Part shown: positions 15,896 through 23,848 of the stretch, piece after piece
Layout: every line of letters starts with the position of its first letter
How positions within the stretch are numbered: position 1 is the first letter of the stretch
Assembly: GCA_017442735.1 (NCBI GenBank)
Contig: JAFRZE010000047.1
Location: forward strand, 1-64,000
Source of the DNA: Bacillota bacterium
Lineage (GTDB): Bacteria > Bacillota > Clostridia > Lachnospirales > Bianqueaceae
Length of the DNA: 64,000 bases
Reading direction: 5' to 3'
Made by a program: the position numbers and the translations under genes
The notes under the pieces: generated by a model
Seen by the model: the letters and a program-made list of their open reading frames with translations, nothing else
The model's database searches: none
What the model was told of the DNA's origin: nothing

Positions 15896-16555
15896 TTATG
15901 CTTTGGGTCCCTGAAGACCTTCGCCCTGACCGGCCTGGAGATCTTCCGGCGCTTTTTGTTCTTTCGGCGCCTGCGCCTGTTTCTTTACTTCTTTCCTTAC
16001 GATCTCTTCCGCCGCGCGGCGCTCACTGGCCGCAACTGTCTCCCGCTCTTCCTTTGAAGGCTCCAACCGCTCTCCCGCATAGGCGGAGATTTCCTGGGCC
16101 AGCTCGATCCTTTTCTTGATATATGGATCATCTTCCGGCGTTTTGCCGCTCGCAGCGAGCTCCGCAAGCTTTTCTGTCGCGTATTTGTCCGCCGCGTTCT
16201 TGATTTTCTTCAATCCGGCATTCATCTGGTTCATGTCGAAAGAGGTCACATGGCGACCAAATACCGCCTCCGGCGTAGTCTCGCCCTTTTCGAAACTCTT
16301 CTGGCCGTTCTGCATCCGTGTCAGGAGCTTTTTCTGATAAGCTTCATACTCTTTCACAGCCTCTTCGATATCCTTATAGTTCTGAGAAGAGGATCCCCGC
16401 CAGAAGCTCGTCTTATCATTGAGCATCTTTTTCATCTGTCCGGCTTTCAGTACCTGACCGGTCACGCCGCTGATCGTCGCACGGTTCTCGGAACCGACGG
16501 TCTTGGCCTTCAGCGATTCCACAGCGACCCTGGCCCTGGCGCCTACCCGGGGCAA
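15896..16555 (-). CDS. C-terminal part of split PI3K/HipA-like protein
   Basis: 219-residue open frame from a TTG at 16555, with no ribosome site of its own. It overlaps the end of the kinase-like gene by 13 bases in another frame. Removing two bases (one TA of the TATA at about 16559-16562) would join the two as ...HFKKYDTLPRVGARARV..., which suggests this is the displaced C-terminus of one protein of about 760 residues. The segment is charged and helical (KDIEEAVKEYEAYQKKLL) and ends in a Lys/Glu/Pro/Gln-rich tail. No function of its own is evident. A real mutation, a sequencing error, or frameshifted expression are all possible. Confidence 0.6.
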   Translation of the reverse strand: MPRVGARARVAVESLKAKTVGSENRATISGVTGQVLKAGQMKKMLNDKTSFWRGSSSQNYKDIEEAVKEYEAYQKKLLTRMQNGQKSFEKGETTPEAVFGRHVTSFDMNQMNAGLKKIKNAADKYATEKLAELAASGKTPEDDPYIKKRIELAQEISAYAGERLEPSKEERETVAASERRAAEEIVRKEVKKQAQAPKEQKAPEDLQAGQGEGLQGPKA

Positions 16556-18171
16556 TGTATCGTATATTTCTTAAAGTGATTGTCCACCCGCTTATCCGTC
16601 AGTTTGCTAAGATCCGCCGTGGCAAATTCTTCTGTCGTCAGTTCCTGGAGATATGGATACTTGATCTCTTTGGAATTGGGATCCAGTTTTTCACGGCTGT
16701 GCTCGATGTTCCCCTGTACCACCCGCAGACGGTTGGCACATGCCTGGATGGATTTCTCATCGACCGTTCCCCGAAGTGCGAACGCCAGTTCCGCCGGCGT
16801 CAGATTCATGATCTTGTCTGCTGTCTTCTTGCTGATGACGCCCATGGTATGGCACACCGGTAACCTCCGGACCCGTTCATTCTTAAGCTGGGGCACCCTG
16901 GTTCCGAGAGAGGAATCGTTGTCGATCCCCTGAACGCCGATCAGTTTTCCGGTTTCCTCGTCAAATTGATAGAAGAGATTGCCGCCGTGACGGTCTACGT
17001 TGCCGCAGATGTAATCCAGGACCTGCAGATCCGCGATCGCTTCCAGAGCGCGGCCGTCGGTGTTTTTCAGAGACTTTTTGCCCGCGTTTCTGGCTTCCGC
17101 GCCGGGATTGTTCGGGTCGACGCCTTTGGCCATCGCCATGAAGGTCCCATCGATGATCTTCCCGTCCGCCGTTTTGATCTTCATGGCTTCGGAATGGCAG
17201 ATCACATGGGAGATCCCCAGCACGTCCGCAACGATGCTCATGCCCGTATTCTTGCGATCGACACGGGTCTTATCCTCCATCTGGATCTCCGAGGCCTTGA
17301 TATAGGTATCGAAGGCCATGTTTTTCATCCGGCCGGCAAGGTCACCGAGTGCCTTTTTGCCGCAGGCGGTCTTGACCTCTTCCACGCTCAGGCCGTTGAC
17401 CTTCGCGATCTGCTGCGCGATCTTGTCCGTGGACATGGTCCAGCTGGTACTGCTGTCCGTATTGCCTCTGGACTGCAGCAGGAGCTGGTTGATCATATTC
17501 GGGTTGTTATCTACCGGCCTGGTCGGGTCCGGATTGGCGGTGTAATAATTCTTATAGGCAGTGCTGAAGTTCCGAAGAAGGTCTGCTCCCTGCTGTGTGA
17601 CGCCTTTGCTGTTGGCCGCCAGGTTCGTCGCGCGGTCAAAGCTTCCCAGCGGATCAAAGATTTCTGCCTTTGTAAAGACACCCGGCAATGCTTCTCCGTT
17701 CGGGCCGATGATCGTCATAGGCATACGGCTGCTCTGCGCGCCTCCGACCGACTGGATCTTCGCGGTGGAAATGTCCACGACAGGATTCCGGGATTCCTCC
17801 AGAAGGGACGGAAGGGAACGCTGTGTGTCCGGGTTCCGGGGATCATAGTGACGAAAGACTGCGGCGTCCTGTGCCATGAGCGCCGCCAGCTTATTGGCTT
17901 TTTCACGGGTTTCGCGCTCTGCCGGATCTGTCGTGTTTGCTGTTCTGCCCAGATACTGTTCCAGCTTGATACCGGCGTCGCGGTATTTTTCAGAAAAGGA
18001 ACGAAATCTCTCCGGATCCAGCAGCTTCCATCCGTTTTCATCCGGTTCCATGAGAGACTTCATCTCCGTATCCAAAGTCTTCATGGCTTCCAGGAAGGGG
18101 GCATAATATTCCGAGGTCGACTGGGCGTTTTTCAGTTCTTTGTAGAGCTCCTGCATTTGTTCTTGCGGCAT
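16543..18171 (-). CDS. PI3K/HipA-superfamily kinase-like protein, frameshifted
   Basis: 542 residues before the frame is lost. The C-terminal third has the catalytic loop DYICGNVDRHGGNLFYQFD, matching the N-x-D-R-H-x-x-N signature of HipA and phosphatidylinositol-kinase-like enzymes, followed by a metal-binding GIDNDSSLG. An N-lobe-like stretch comes earlier (NTGMSIVADVLGISH...EAMKIKTADG). The first 200 residues are helical and unrecognised. No membrane segment or signal peptide is seen. AAGGAGA precedes the ATG. Its promoter is at 18214-18242. Two other unusual genes, a Hanks-type kinase and a large helical protein, lie next to it. The target is unknown. Confidence 0.65.
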   Translation of the reverse strand: MPQEQMQELYKELKNAQSTSEYYAPFLEAMKTLDTEMKSLMEPDENGWKLLDPERFRSFSEKYRDAGIKLEQYLGRTANTTDPAERETREKANKLAALMAQDAAVFRHYDPRNPDTQRSLPSLLEESRNPVVDISTAKIQSVGGAQSSRMPMTIIGPNGEALPGVFTKAEIFDPLGSFDRATNLAANSKGVTQQGADLLRNFSTAYKNYYTANPDPTRPVDNNPNMINQLLLQSRGNTDSSTSWTMSTDKIAQQIAKVNGLSVEEVKTACGKKALGDLAGRMKNMAFDTYIKASEIQMEDKTRVDRKNTGMSIVADVLGISHVICHSEAMKIKTADGKIIDGTFMAMAKGVDPNNPGAEARNAGKKSLKNTDGRALEAIADLQVLDYICGNVDRHGGNLFYQFDEETGKLIGVQGIDNDSSLGTRVPQLKNERVRRLPVCHTMGVISKKTADKIMNLTPAELAFALRGTVDEKSIQACANRLRVVQGNIEHSREKLDPNSKEIKYPYLQELTTEEFATADLSKLTDKRVDNHFKKYTIHCPG

Positions 18172-18213
18172 GATATATATCTCCTTGATCTTTTTCTTGA
18201 TTCACATGAGCTT

Positions 18214-18242
18214 ATTCTATCGCACAAACCTGTGAATTACAA
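18214..18242 (-). promoter_or_regulatory. promoter of the PI3K/HipA-like gene
   Basis: TTGTAA and TAGAAT on the minus strand with 17-base spacing, about 43 bases before the ATG. Confidence 0.6.
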
Positions 18243-18285
18243 GCGATACCGCCCAAAAGGCATATATCCGGCATAGTTTTCGGGC

Positions 18286-18330
18286 AAAAACGCTCCGGTT
18301 CTTCTCAGGTTTCGGGAAGATCCGGAGCGT
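18286..18330 (-). terminator. terminator of the Hanks-type kinase gene
   Basis: Stem CGCTCCGG/CCGGAGCG followed by five T on the minus strand, 37 bases past the kinase stop. Confidence 0.85.
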
Positions 18331-18366
18331 CTTTCTTTCAGAGGGCTATTCTACGAATGATCATCC

Positions 18367-19278
18367 TTACTTGAAGACGTATTCATCCAGCCTACGGAAG
18401 GCTTCCGCGAATTCGTGGATCGTCTGATAGCGTTTTCCCCGGTCCGGCATCGTTGCCCTGAGAAGGACCCGGTACGCGTCCTCACAGAGCGTCCACTGCT
18501 CCGGCGTACATGGGGCGAAGGCATTTTCCTGATATCTCTGACGGATCTGCTCTTCCGTATATTTCCCAAAGAAATCGAAAAACATGGCGCCAAGGGTAAA
18601 GACGTTCGTGGCCTCATCGATCACCGCGCCTTTTTGATATTCTTCCGGGGCTTTGAGGCGTTTGGTCCCCCAGTAATCCTCCCCCGTCTCATTGATCACC
18701 GGCGCGGGAAGGAACAGGTCGATATCGCAGATCGTTAAGTGATCTTGCTCGAAGTCGTAGATCAGGCTTCCGTCGTAGAAATCGCAGGCGCGATATCCTT
18801 TTGCCGCTACCGTCTCAAAAAACGAGAGGATGCTCATCGCAGCGGCGATCTTCTTTTCTGCCGGAAGCGCTTTAAATCGCTCGTTCGGTGACTGGATCCC
18901 CAGTCTTTCATACTTATCGAAGTTCCAGTGGTCGAACAGGCCTTCGCCATCGACCCACTCGAATACAGCCACATACAGATCATCCTCAGGATAATGCTCA
19001 ATCAGACGGATCAGCGCCGGATGTTTCAGGACCGTATACAGGTCGACCGCTTTTTTCAGGTCCCTGACGGCCTCTTCCGGCGTAACTTCACCTTCGATGG
19101 TATCCGCTCCCGCGATCTTGATAAAGAATCGCGCCTCGCCTTTCCCCACGCCAAAGCAGATACATCCGGAACCGGTCTCATCGATCACGGAGAATACTGT
19201 CCCGTACCTCCTGATAAATGTAAGGTCCCGCGGTGCTTTCAGCCGGTATTCGATCCCGTCGATCGTTTGTTTTACCAT
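18367..19278 (-). CDS. Hanks-type Ser/Thr kinase-like protein, divergent loops
   Basis: 303 residues with a single kinase-like domain. The likely ATP lysine is in FFIKIAGA. The catalytic loop reads ACDFYDGSLIYDF: the Asp of HRD is kept, but Lys and Asn are replaced by Tyr and Ser. DFG reads CDIDLF. The activation segment ends in KAPEEYQKGA, with TNVFTLGAMFFDFF after it. This CDFYDGS / CDID form is a known Firmicutes subfamily; whether it is catalytically active cannot be judged. No transmembrane or sensor domain. It is separated by a terminator from the PI3K/HipA-like gene and is divergent from the 573-residue protein gene. Confidence 0.8.
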   Translation of the reverse strand: MVKQTIDGIEYRLKAPRDLTFIRRYGTVFSVIDETGSGCICFGVGKGEARFFIKIAGADTIEGEVTPEEAVRDLKKAVDLYTVLKHPALIRLIEHYPEDDLYVAVFEWVDGEGLFDHWNFDKYERLGIQSPNERFKALPAEKKIAAAMSILSFFETVAAKGYRACDFYDGSLIYDFEQDHLTICDIDLFLPAPVINETGEDYWGTKRLKAPEEYQKGAVIDEATNVFTLGAMFFDFFGKYTEEQIRQRYQENAFAPCTPEQWTLCEDAYRVLLRATMPDRGKRYQTIHEFAEAFRRLDEYVFK

Positions 19279-19316
19279 AATGTTATGCCTTTCTTATGCC
19301 ATCTTCGACTATCCTC

Positions 19317-19345
19317 TTGCACAAGCAAAAGAGTCAGTATACAAT
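19317..19345 (+). promoter_or_regulatory. promoter of the 573-residue protein gene
   Basis: TTGCAC and TACAAT with 17-base spacing, 63 bases before the ATG. Confidence 0.6.
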
Positions 19346-19408
19346 AAGCTCCGTTAGTTCAAATAATAATCAGAAATCACATAACTGTCAATTAAAGGAG
19401 TAATCATC

Positions 19409-21130
19409 ATGGCTATCACAGCAAAAGAATTAGTTCGTAAGTATAAAGAAGATCCCCAGACCGCGAAAAGACACCTGACTTTTCTTCAGGCCCAGCTCCT
19501 GGGTCTCAGACCGGTCATCTACGAGACCATGGATCTGCCGATCGACGCGCATCTGGGTTTCATCCGATTGGAAAATGCGGTTACTAAGCTTGCGTCAAAT
19601 AAGGAAAAAACGGACGATGAACTGGAAAAAGCATTTCAGCAGATGCTGAACACACAGCGCTTGCTCGATGTCAGTCTGGGCGAAAAGACCTTCCGTGACG
19701 CTTTGCTTGGCGGAGAGGATGTAAAAGCCGGCAACAAAAACCATTTGAAACAGTTCGATACGTTTTTCGGGACCACCCTTTCAAAGCCCGGTAAGACCAT
19801 CGCCGTGACCGACAAAACAGCTCTGGAAAAACTGACGGATGACGAACTCGCCCGTTCTCAGTCCGCTTCCGCCTGGATCAAGGGATTTATGAAAATGGGA
19901 AACACCAGAGCCGAAAGAGAAGCGAATCCTGACTACCTCGAAGAAAAGATCGCGCTGATCATGGCGGCCAGAAAACTCACCGGATGCAAGAGAGACGACA
20001 AGGCGACCCTCACGGGCACTGACCTTACGGAAAGCCAGATCCGCGAAGAAGCTGCTAAACTAAAAAAAGATCCTACTTTTAAGGACTTCATGAAGAAAAT
20101 AAACCGCAGCGAAGGCTGGAACGCCGCTGTCAAAAAGGCTATGGGAACCGGCCATTCCGGCGGTCTGGATACGCTGTTCACCAAGTTTATCGCGGAAGAA
20201 TATGCTCCCGGCAAGATGCCGAATGATCCGTCTCTGGAGCGCTATATGCCGACAGCCAAACAGCGGATCGAAGCCCTGCAGCTTCAGGAAATGCACAGCC
20301 GCGGAGATGCCACGTGGGGTGAGCTTTTGACCGCGACCGCTCCCCGTCCCGGCTCCAGACTGCCAAGGTTCGATTATGCGAAGGCTTCCGCGGAAGTGCT
20401 CGTGCTGCGTAATATGATCAAAGCCGAGCGCGATCACAAAGCTACCATGAACCGAAAGATCCCCGCCGATGGAACGTTTGCTTCAAAGGTGAACACGCTG
20501 GTTTCCGATAAGGCCTATAAGCGTATTGCCAACAATCGGCCTGTCAGAGAGCTGTTCGCCAAAGGCCATGGCGGCAAGATGATCGAAGAAATGCGCAAAC
20601 TCGAGACTGTCGCCGGCGTAGGCGAGCCCGCCAAAAAGATCATGAATGCCAACACGATCGGCGCAAGAATTCGCCAGATCCAGGAAACTGCCGGCAAGAT
20701 CAGAATCAATCTGATGGACGATTTCGAATATGATGAAGAGGAACAGCAGGAAAGAATCGGCAATGTTGAGAAACTCACAAAGGAATATTATGTGCTGAAC
20801 GAGGTCTCCGGCAAGAAAAACCCGGATGGAACTTACAATTATGAAGACCTGGATAAGAACCTCCTGAAAGACGTGCCCTACAGCAAGATCGACAGTGCTC
20901 TGGCCAGCCCGTCTCCTCTCTCCGGTCTTTCCAAAGAAGCTGCAGAAGAGATCACCTGGGAAATCAGCAACAAGACACAGCAGAGTTTCTTCAACGATGC
21001 TGTCAAAAAAGAAAAAGGCATCGTAGAAGAAAAGAATCCAAGCCGCTCCTCCAGCTATGATACGATCAGCGAGGCAGACGAAGAAGAGCCGGTAGAAAAG
21101 GCTCCTACGGAGGAAAGCATCGAGTTCTAA
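19409..21130 (+). CDS. large helical protein of unknown function
   Basis: 573 residues, rich in Lys, Glu and Ala, predicted mostly helical, with no membrane segment, signal peptide or motif I recognise. It ends in an acidic Ser-rich tail (SISEADEEEPVEKAPTEESIEF-like). AAAGGAG lies 10 bases before the ATG. It stands divergent from the Hanks-type kinase gene and next to the PI3K/HipA-like kinase gene; the tail composition resembles the tail of the latter. A role as substrate or partner of the kinases is only a guess from position. Confidence 0.75.
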   Translation: MAITAKELVRKYKEDPQTAKRHLTFLQAQLLGLRPVIYETMDLPIDAHLGFIRLENAVTKLASNKEKTDDELEKAFQQMLNTQRLLDVSLGEKTFRDALLGGEDVKAGNKNHLKQFDTFFGTTLSKPGKTIAVTDKTALEKLTDDELARSQSASAWIKGFMKMGNTRAEREANPDYLEEKIALIMAARKLTGCKRDDKATLTGTDLTESQIREEAAKLKKDPTFKDFMKKINRSEGWNAAVKKAMGTGHSGGLDTLFTKFIAEEYAPGKMPNDPSLERYMPTAKQRIEALQLQEMHSRGDATWGELLTATAPRPGSRLPRFDYAKASAEVLVLRNMIKAERDHKATMNRKIPADGTFASKVNTLVSDKAYKRIANNRPVRELFAKGHGGKMIEEMRKLETVAGVGEPAKKIMNANTIGARIRQIQETAGKIRINLMDDFEYDEEEQQERIGNVEKLTKEYYVLNEVSGKKNPDGTYNYEDLDKNLLKDVPYSKIDSALASPSPLSGLSKEAAEEITWEISNKTQQSFFNDAVKKEKGIVEEKNPSRSSSYDTISEADEEEPVEKAPTEESIEF

Positions 21131-21143
21131 TCTCTTTACTATC

Positions 21144-21172
21144 TTGATAAACTTTACGGCGTCCGTTATAAT
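21144..21172 (+). promoter_or_regulatory. promoter of the isomerase gene at 21214
   Basis: TTGATA and consensus TATAAT with 17-base spacing, 41 bases before the ATG. Confidence 0.8.
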
Positions 21173-21213
21173 TGGCATGATCGTTATATTAATCTCGCAA
21201 GGAGGAACCTGTC

Positions 21214-22128
21214 ATGGGAATGTTGGACGGCAAAGTATTTGCCCAGCTCTATTCTCTGATCTCCACCAATAATGCGACCGAAAACGTCCTGCCGGCACTG
21301 GAGATCCTCTCTAAGATCGGATATGACGGCGTCGAGCTGATGGGCGCGAACACCTGCGGCATGAGCGTGGAAGGTTTCCGGAAACATCTGGAAAGCCTGC
21401 GCCTTGTTCCGATCTCTTCCCACAACCTGACCACTGAAGAACATTTTGAGTTCGCGGAAGGAATGGGCATCCATTACGGAGATATCCGCGCGGAACTGCC
21501 CGACAGCAAGATGGATACGATCCTTCGTGTCTGTGAAAAGATGAATGAGGATGGCCGGATCCATCAGAAATATGGGATCCACGCGGTCTACCACAATCAT
21601 TCGCAGGAATTCCGCAAAATTGAAGGCCAGGACGATCTCTATGTCTATGATGTGATGATCCAGAACACCGATCCTTCCCTGGTCGGATTTGAGTTTGATG
21701 TCGGCTGGGGAGCCTTCTCCGGCGCGAAACCGATCGATTTCATCCGGAAATATCCGGGGCGTTTCCCGCTGATCCATGTGAAGGAGGTCCTTCGTTCCGC
21801 CATCAGTGACGAAGAACTGGAGCATTTCCCCGCGGACGTGCTGAAAATGGGGCTTCCCATCAAGCCCCGCAATCCGAAGGCCGCGACCGAAGGCCATCTG
21901 AAATACATCTCGTATTTCACCGAGGAGCAGGCGCGTATCCTTTACAATCGCCGCAAGTGGAACGGCAGACTCGGTACGGGCATCATCGACTGGAAAGAAC
22001 TGGCTGAAGCCTGTATCGATCAGGGTACGGTCGGCTTCATTAATGAACGTGAGCACTACGGTTATTCCCCCGAGGACGATGAAATCGTCTGCGCCAGAGA
22101 CGACTACGAATATCTTCGCAGCCTGTAA
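21214..22128 (+). CDS. sugar phosphate isomerase/epimerase (TIM barrel)
   Basis: 304 residues of the AP-endonuclease-2 TIM-barrel family (IolE/YcjR-like), which acts on keto-sugars or inositol derivatives using a divalent metal. Family signs: IGYDGVELMGANTCG, AVYHNHSQEF with the metal-site histidine, FEFDVGWGAFSGA, PLIHVKEV and the closing FINEREHYG. AAGGAGG is 9 bases before the ATG, a strong promoter precedes it and a terminator follows, so it is monocistronic. The substrate cannot be told. Two more distant family members lie at 34930 and 59379. Confidence 0.88.
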   Translation: MGMLDGKVFAQLYSLISTNNATENVLPALEILSKIGYDGVELMGANTCGMSVEGFRKHLESLRLVPISSHNLTTEEHFEFAEGMGIHYGDIRAELPDSKMDTILRVCEKMNEDGRIHQKYGIHAVYHNHSQEFRKIEGQDDLYVYDVMIQNTDPSLVGFEFDVGWGAFSGAKPIDFIRKYPGRFPLIHVKEVLRSAISDEELEHFPADVLKMGLPIKPRNPKAATEGHLKYISYFTEEQARILYNRRKWNGRLGTGIIDWKELAEACIDQGTVGFINEREHYGYSPEDDEIVCARDDYEYLRSL

Positions 22129-22148
22129 GCACGATCCCCTGTTCTGTC

Positions 22149-22180
22149 AAAAACCGCGCTTTGATCAGCGCGGTTTTTTT
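22149..22180 (+). terminator. terminator of the isomerase gene
   Basis: Stem AAACCGCGC/GCGCGGTTT followed by T8. Confidence 0.95.
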
Positions 22181-22271
22181 TGACAATATTGTTTGTATCC
22201 AACCGGAGATATATGAGATATAATAGTCTGGTGAAATGTACGTCAGGCTGATAACAAGGGGAAAATGATCT

Positions 22272-23471
22272 ATGCAGAAATTATCGCAGGTTTTCAAGGA
22301 AGGTTCCGGATATCGGATGTTTCTGATCTCGATGGTCACCTTCGGGCTTTCCTACGGACTTTATAAAGGCGTCATCGACAATTATCTGGCCGAGGTCGTT
22401 TCGATGACTTCGTTCGACAAGGGCGTTTCGGAGTTTTTCCGCGAACTGCCCGGACTACTGCTGGTTCTGATCCTGGCCGTTTTCTATACGCTTTCCGCCG
22501 AAAAGATCTACAAGATCGGCGCGCTGATCATGATGGTCGGTATGGGCATGCAGGCCGTCGTACCCGCGACAAGGGTCATGGTCATTCTCGCGATCTTTGT
22601 TCATTCGCTGGGCGAGCATATCCAGCTGGGTATGCGCAACACGCTCTCCCTTCAATATGCCAGGGAGGGTCACGGAGGCGCCGCGCTGGGCCTGCAGAGT
22701 TCCATCAATCAGATCGGAACGCTCGCGGGTTATCTGATTATTATCGTAGCCTTCTTTTTCCTGGATCCTTCCACCACCCTGTACCGTATCGTATTCGCGG
22801 TCAGTACAGGCATCATCGTACTGGGCTTCTTTTCTACGACCCGAATGAAAGGTAACAGTCAGACAGATGCGACGAAGCGCCGCTTCTACTTCCACAAAAA
22901 GTATACGAAATACTATATGCTGGAAGTATTCTACGGCGCTCGTAAGCAGATCTTCTTTACTTTCGGTCCTTATGTGCTGGTACTTTTCTATGGAGCCAAC
23001 GCGATGGTGATCAGTCTGCTGTTCGCGGTCTCTTCGATCTGTACTTTCTTTGCCGCTCCGCTCGTCGGACGGATCATCGACCGCTTCGGCTACAAGATCG
23101 TAATGATCACGGATACCCTGATCCTGGTCATCGTATGTTTCTTCTATGGATTCGCTCATCACATTTTCCCGATGAACGTGGCATTCATCGTCTGCTGCGT
23201 CAACTACATCCTGGATTCCATCATCTCTCTGGCTTCTCTGGCCTCGAACATGTACGTTCAGGATCTTGCTGATTCCGGCGATGAAGTCCGTGCGACGATA
23301 TCGACCGGCGTTTCTGTCAATCACCTGATCACGATCCTGATCGCGCTTTTCGGCGGCTGGATCTGGCAGGTACTCGGGATCGAGACCTTATTTATTCTCT
23401 CCGCGGTCCTCGGCCTTTGCAACAGTGCCTATGCCGCTACCATTAAAGTCAAAAAAGCTGCAGCAAAATGA
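22272..23471 (+). CDS. MFS transporter
   Basis: 399 residues with about 12 hydrophobic segments in two halves and a charged central loop (TTRMKGNSQTDATKRRFYFHKKYTKYY), the layout of the major facilitator superfamily. A -10-like TATAAT lies about 55 bases upstream. The substrate is unknown; its neighbours are a sugar isomerase (same strand) and an alpha-galactosidase (convergent), which makes a sugar or glycoside plausible. The stop codon overlaps the first bases of the 355-bp repeat element. Confidence 0.85.
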   Translation: MQKLSQVFKEGSGYRMFLISMVTFGLSYGLYKGVIDNYLAEVVSMTSFDKGVSEFFRELPGLLLVLILAVFYTLSAEKIYKIGALIMMVGMGMQAVVPATRVMVILAIFVHSLGEHIQLGMRNTLSLQYAREGHGGAALGLQSSINQIGTLAGYLIIIVAFFFLDPSTTLYRIVFAVSTGIIVLGFFSTTRMKGNSQTDATKRRFYFHKKYTKYYMLEVFYGARKQIFFTFGPYVLVLFYGANAMVISLLFAVSSICTFFAAPLVGRIIDRFGYKIVMITDTLILVIVCFFYGFAHHIFPMNVAFIVCCVNYILDSIISLASLASNMYVQDLADSGDEVRATISTGVSVNHLITILIALFGGWIWQVLGIETLFILSAVLGLCNSAYAATIKVKKAAAK

Positions 23472-23824
23472 TATGGCCTCACTTGAAGAAATTTGGGCCT
23501 ATTCTCATGTTTTTTCTTATCCGCCCCAACGCGTTGGGGCGAATCGTGCATTTTTAAGCATCGCCACCCAGTACATTTTTGCATTATTGGGCGGCGCATC
23601 AATTTGACAAGCTATTTTTTCTAATTCCTGGGCGAGCGGAGCATATATGTTACTTTCTCGCCCAGGATTTTCAATGAACGGAGAGCTCGTCTGGGCGAGA
23701 AGATTTCTTTCACGACCATCCTTTCCAATCCTTGGATAAGATAGCTCGTCCGGTTGATATCTCATCCAAAAATCACATGGGATTTTGGGTGGCGGAACGC
23801 GAAAAAAAGCTAAACGCCCCAAAT
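23470..23824. repeat. copy A of ~356-bp structured repeat element
   Basis: This 355-bp stretch matches the reverse complement of 51801-52158 almost without gaps; by eye about 80 percent of bases agree. It is full of inverted repeats: CGCCCCAA/TTGGGGCG (23522-23541), CCCAGTAC...ATTGGG (23567-23592), CTGGGCGAG (23628-23636), CTCGCCCAG (23657-23665) and a second CTGGGCGAG (23691-23699), and an enclosing stem between 23598-23617 and 23738-23758. No credible gene is seen in it. It fills the gap between the MFS gene and the convergent GH4 gene. Confidence 0.9.
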
Positions 23825-23848
23825 GCCTCACTGTACCGCTTTTTTATG

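Noticed and set aside
15896-16555. Independent second gene after the PI3K/HipA-like gene
   Set aside because: It has only a TTG start with no ribosome site, and a 2-base change joins it smoothly to the preceding frame, so a split gene is more likely.
16966-18276. 436-residue plus-strand frame
   Set aside because: It is antisense to the PI3K/HipA-like gene, which has recognisable motifs, a promoter and a ribosome site; the plus-strand product has none.
23470-23824. Insertion sequence or remnant transposase gene
   Set aside because: No transposase-like reading frame exists in either copy, and I see no terminal inverted repeats with target duplications.
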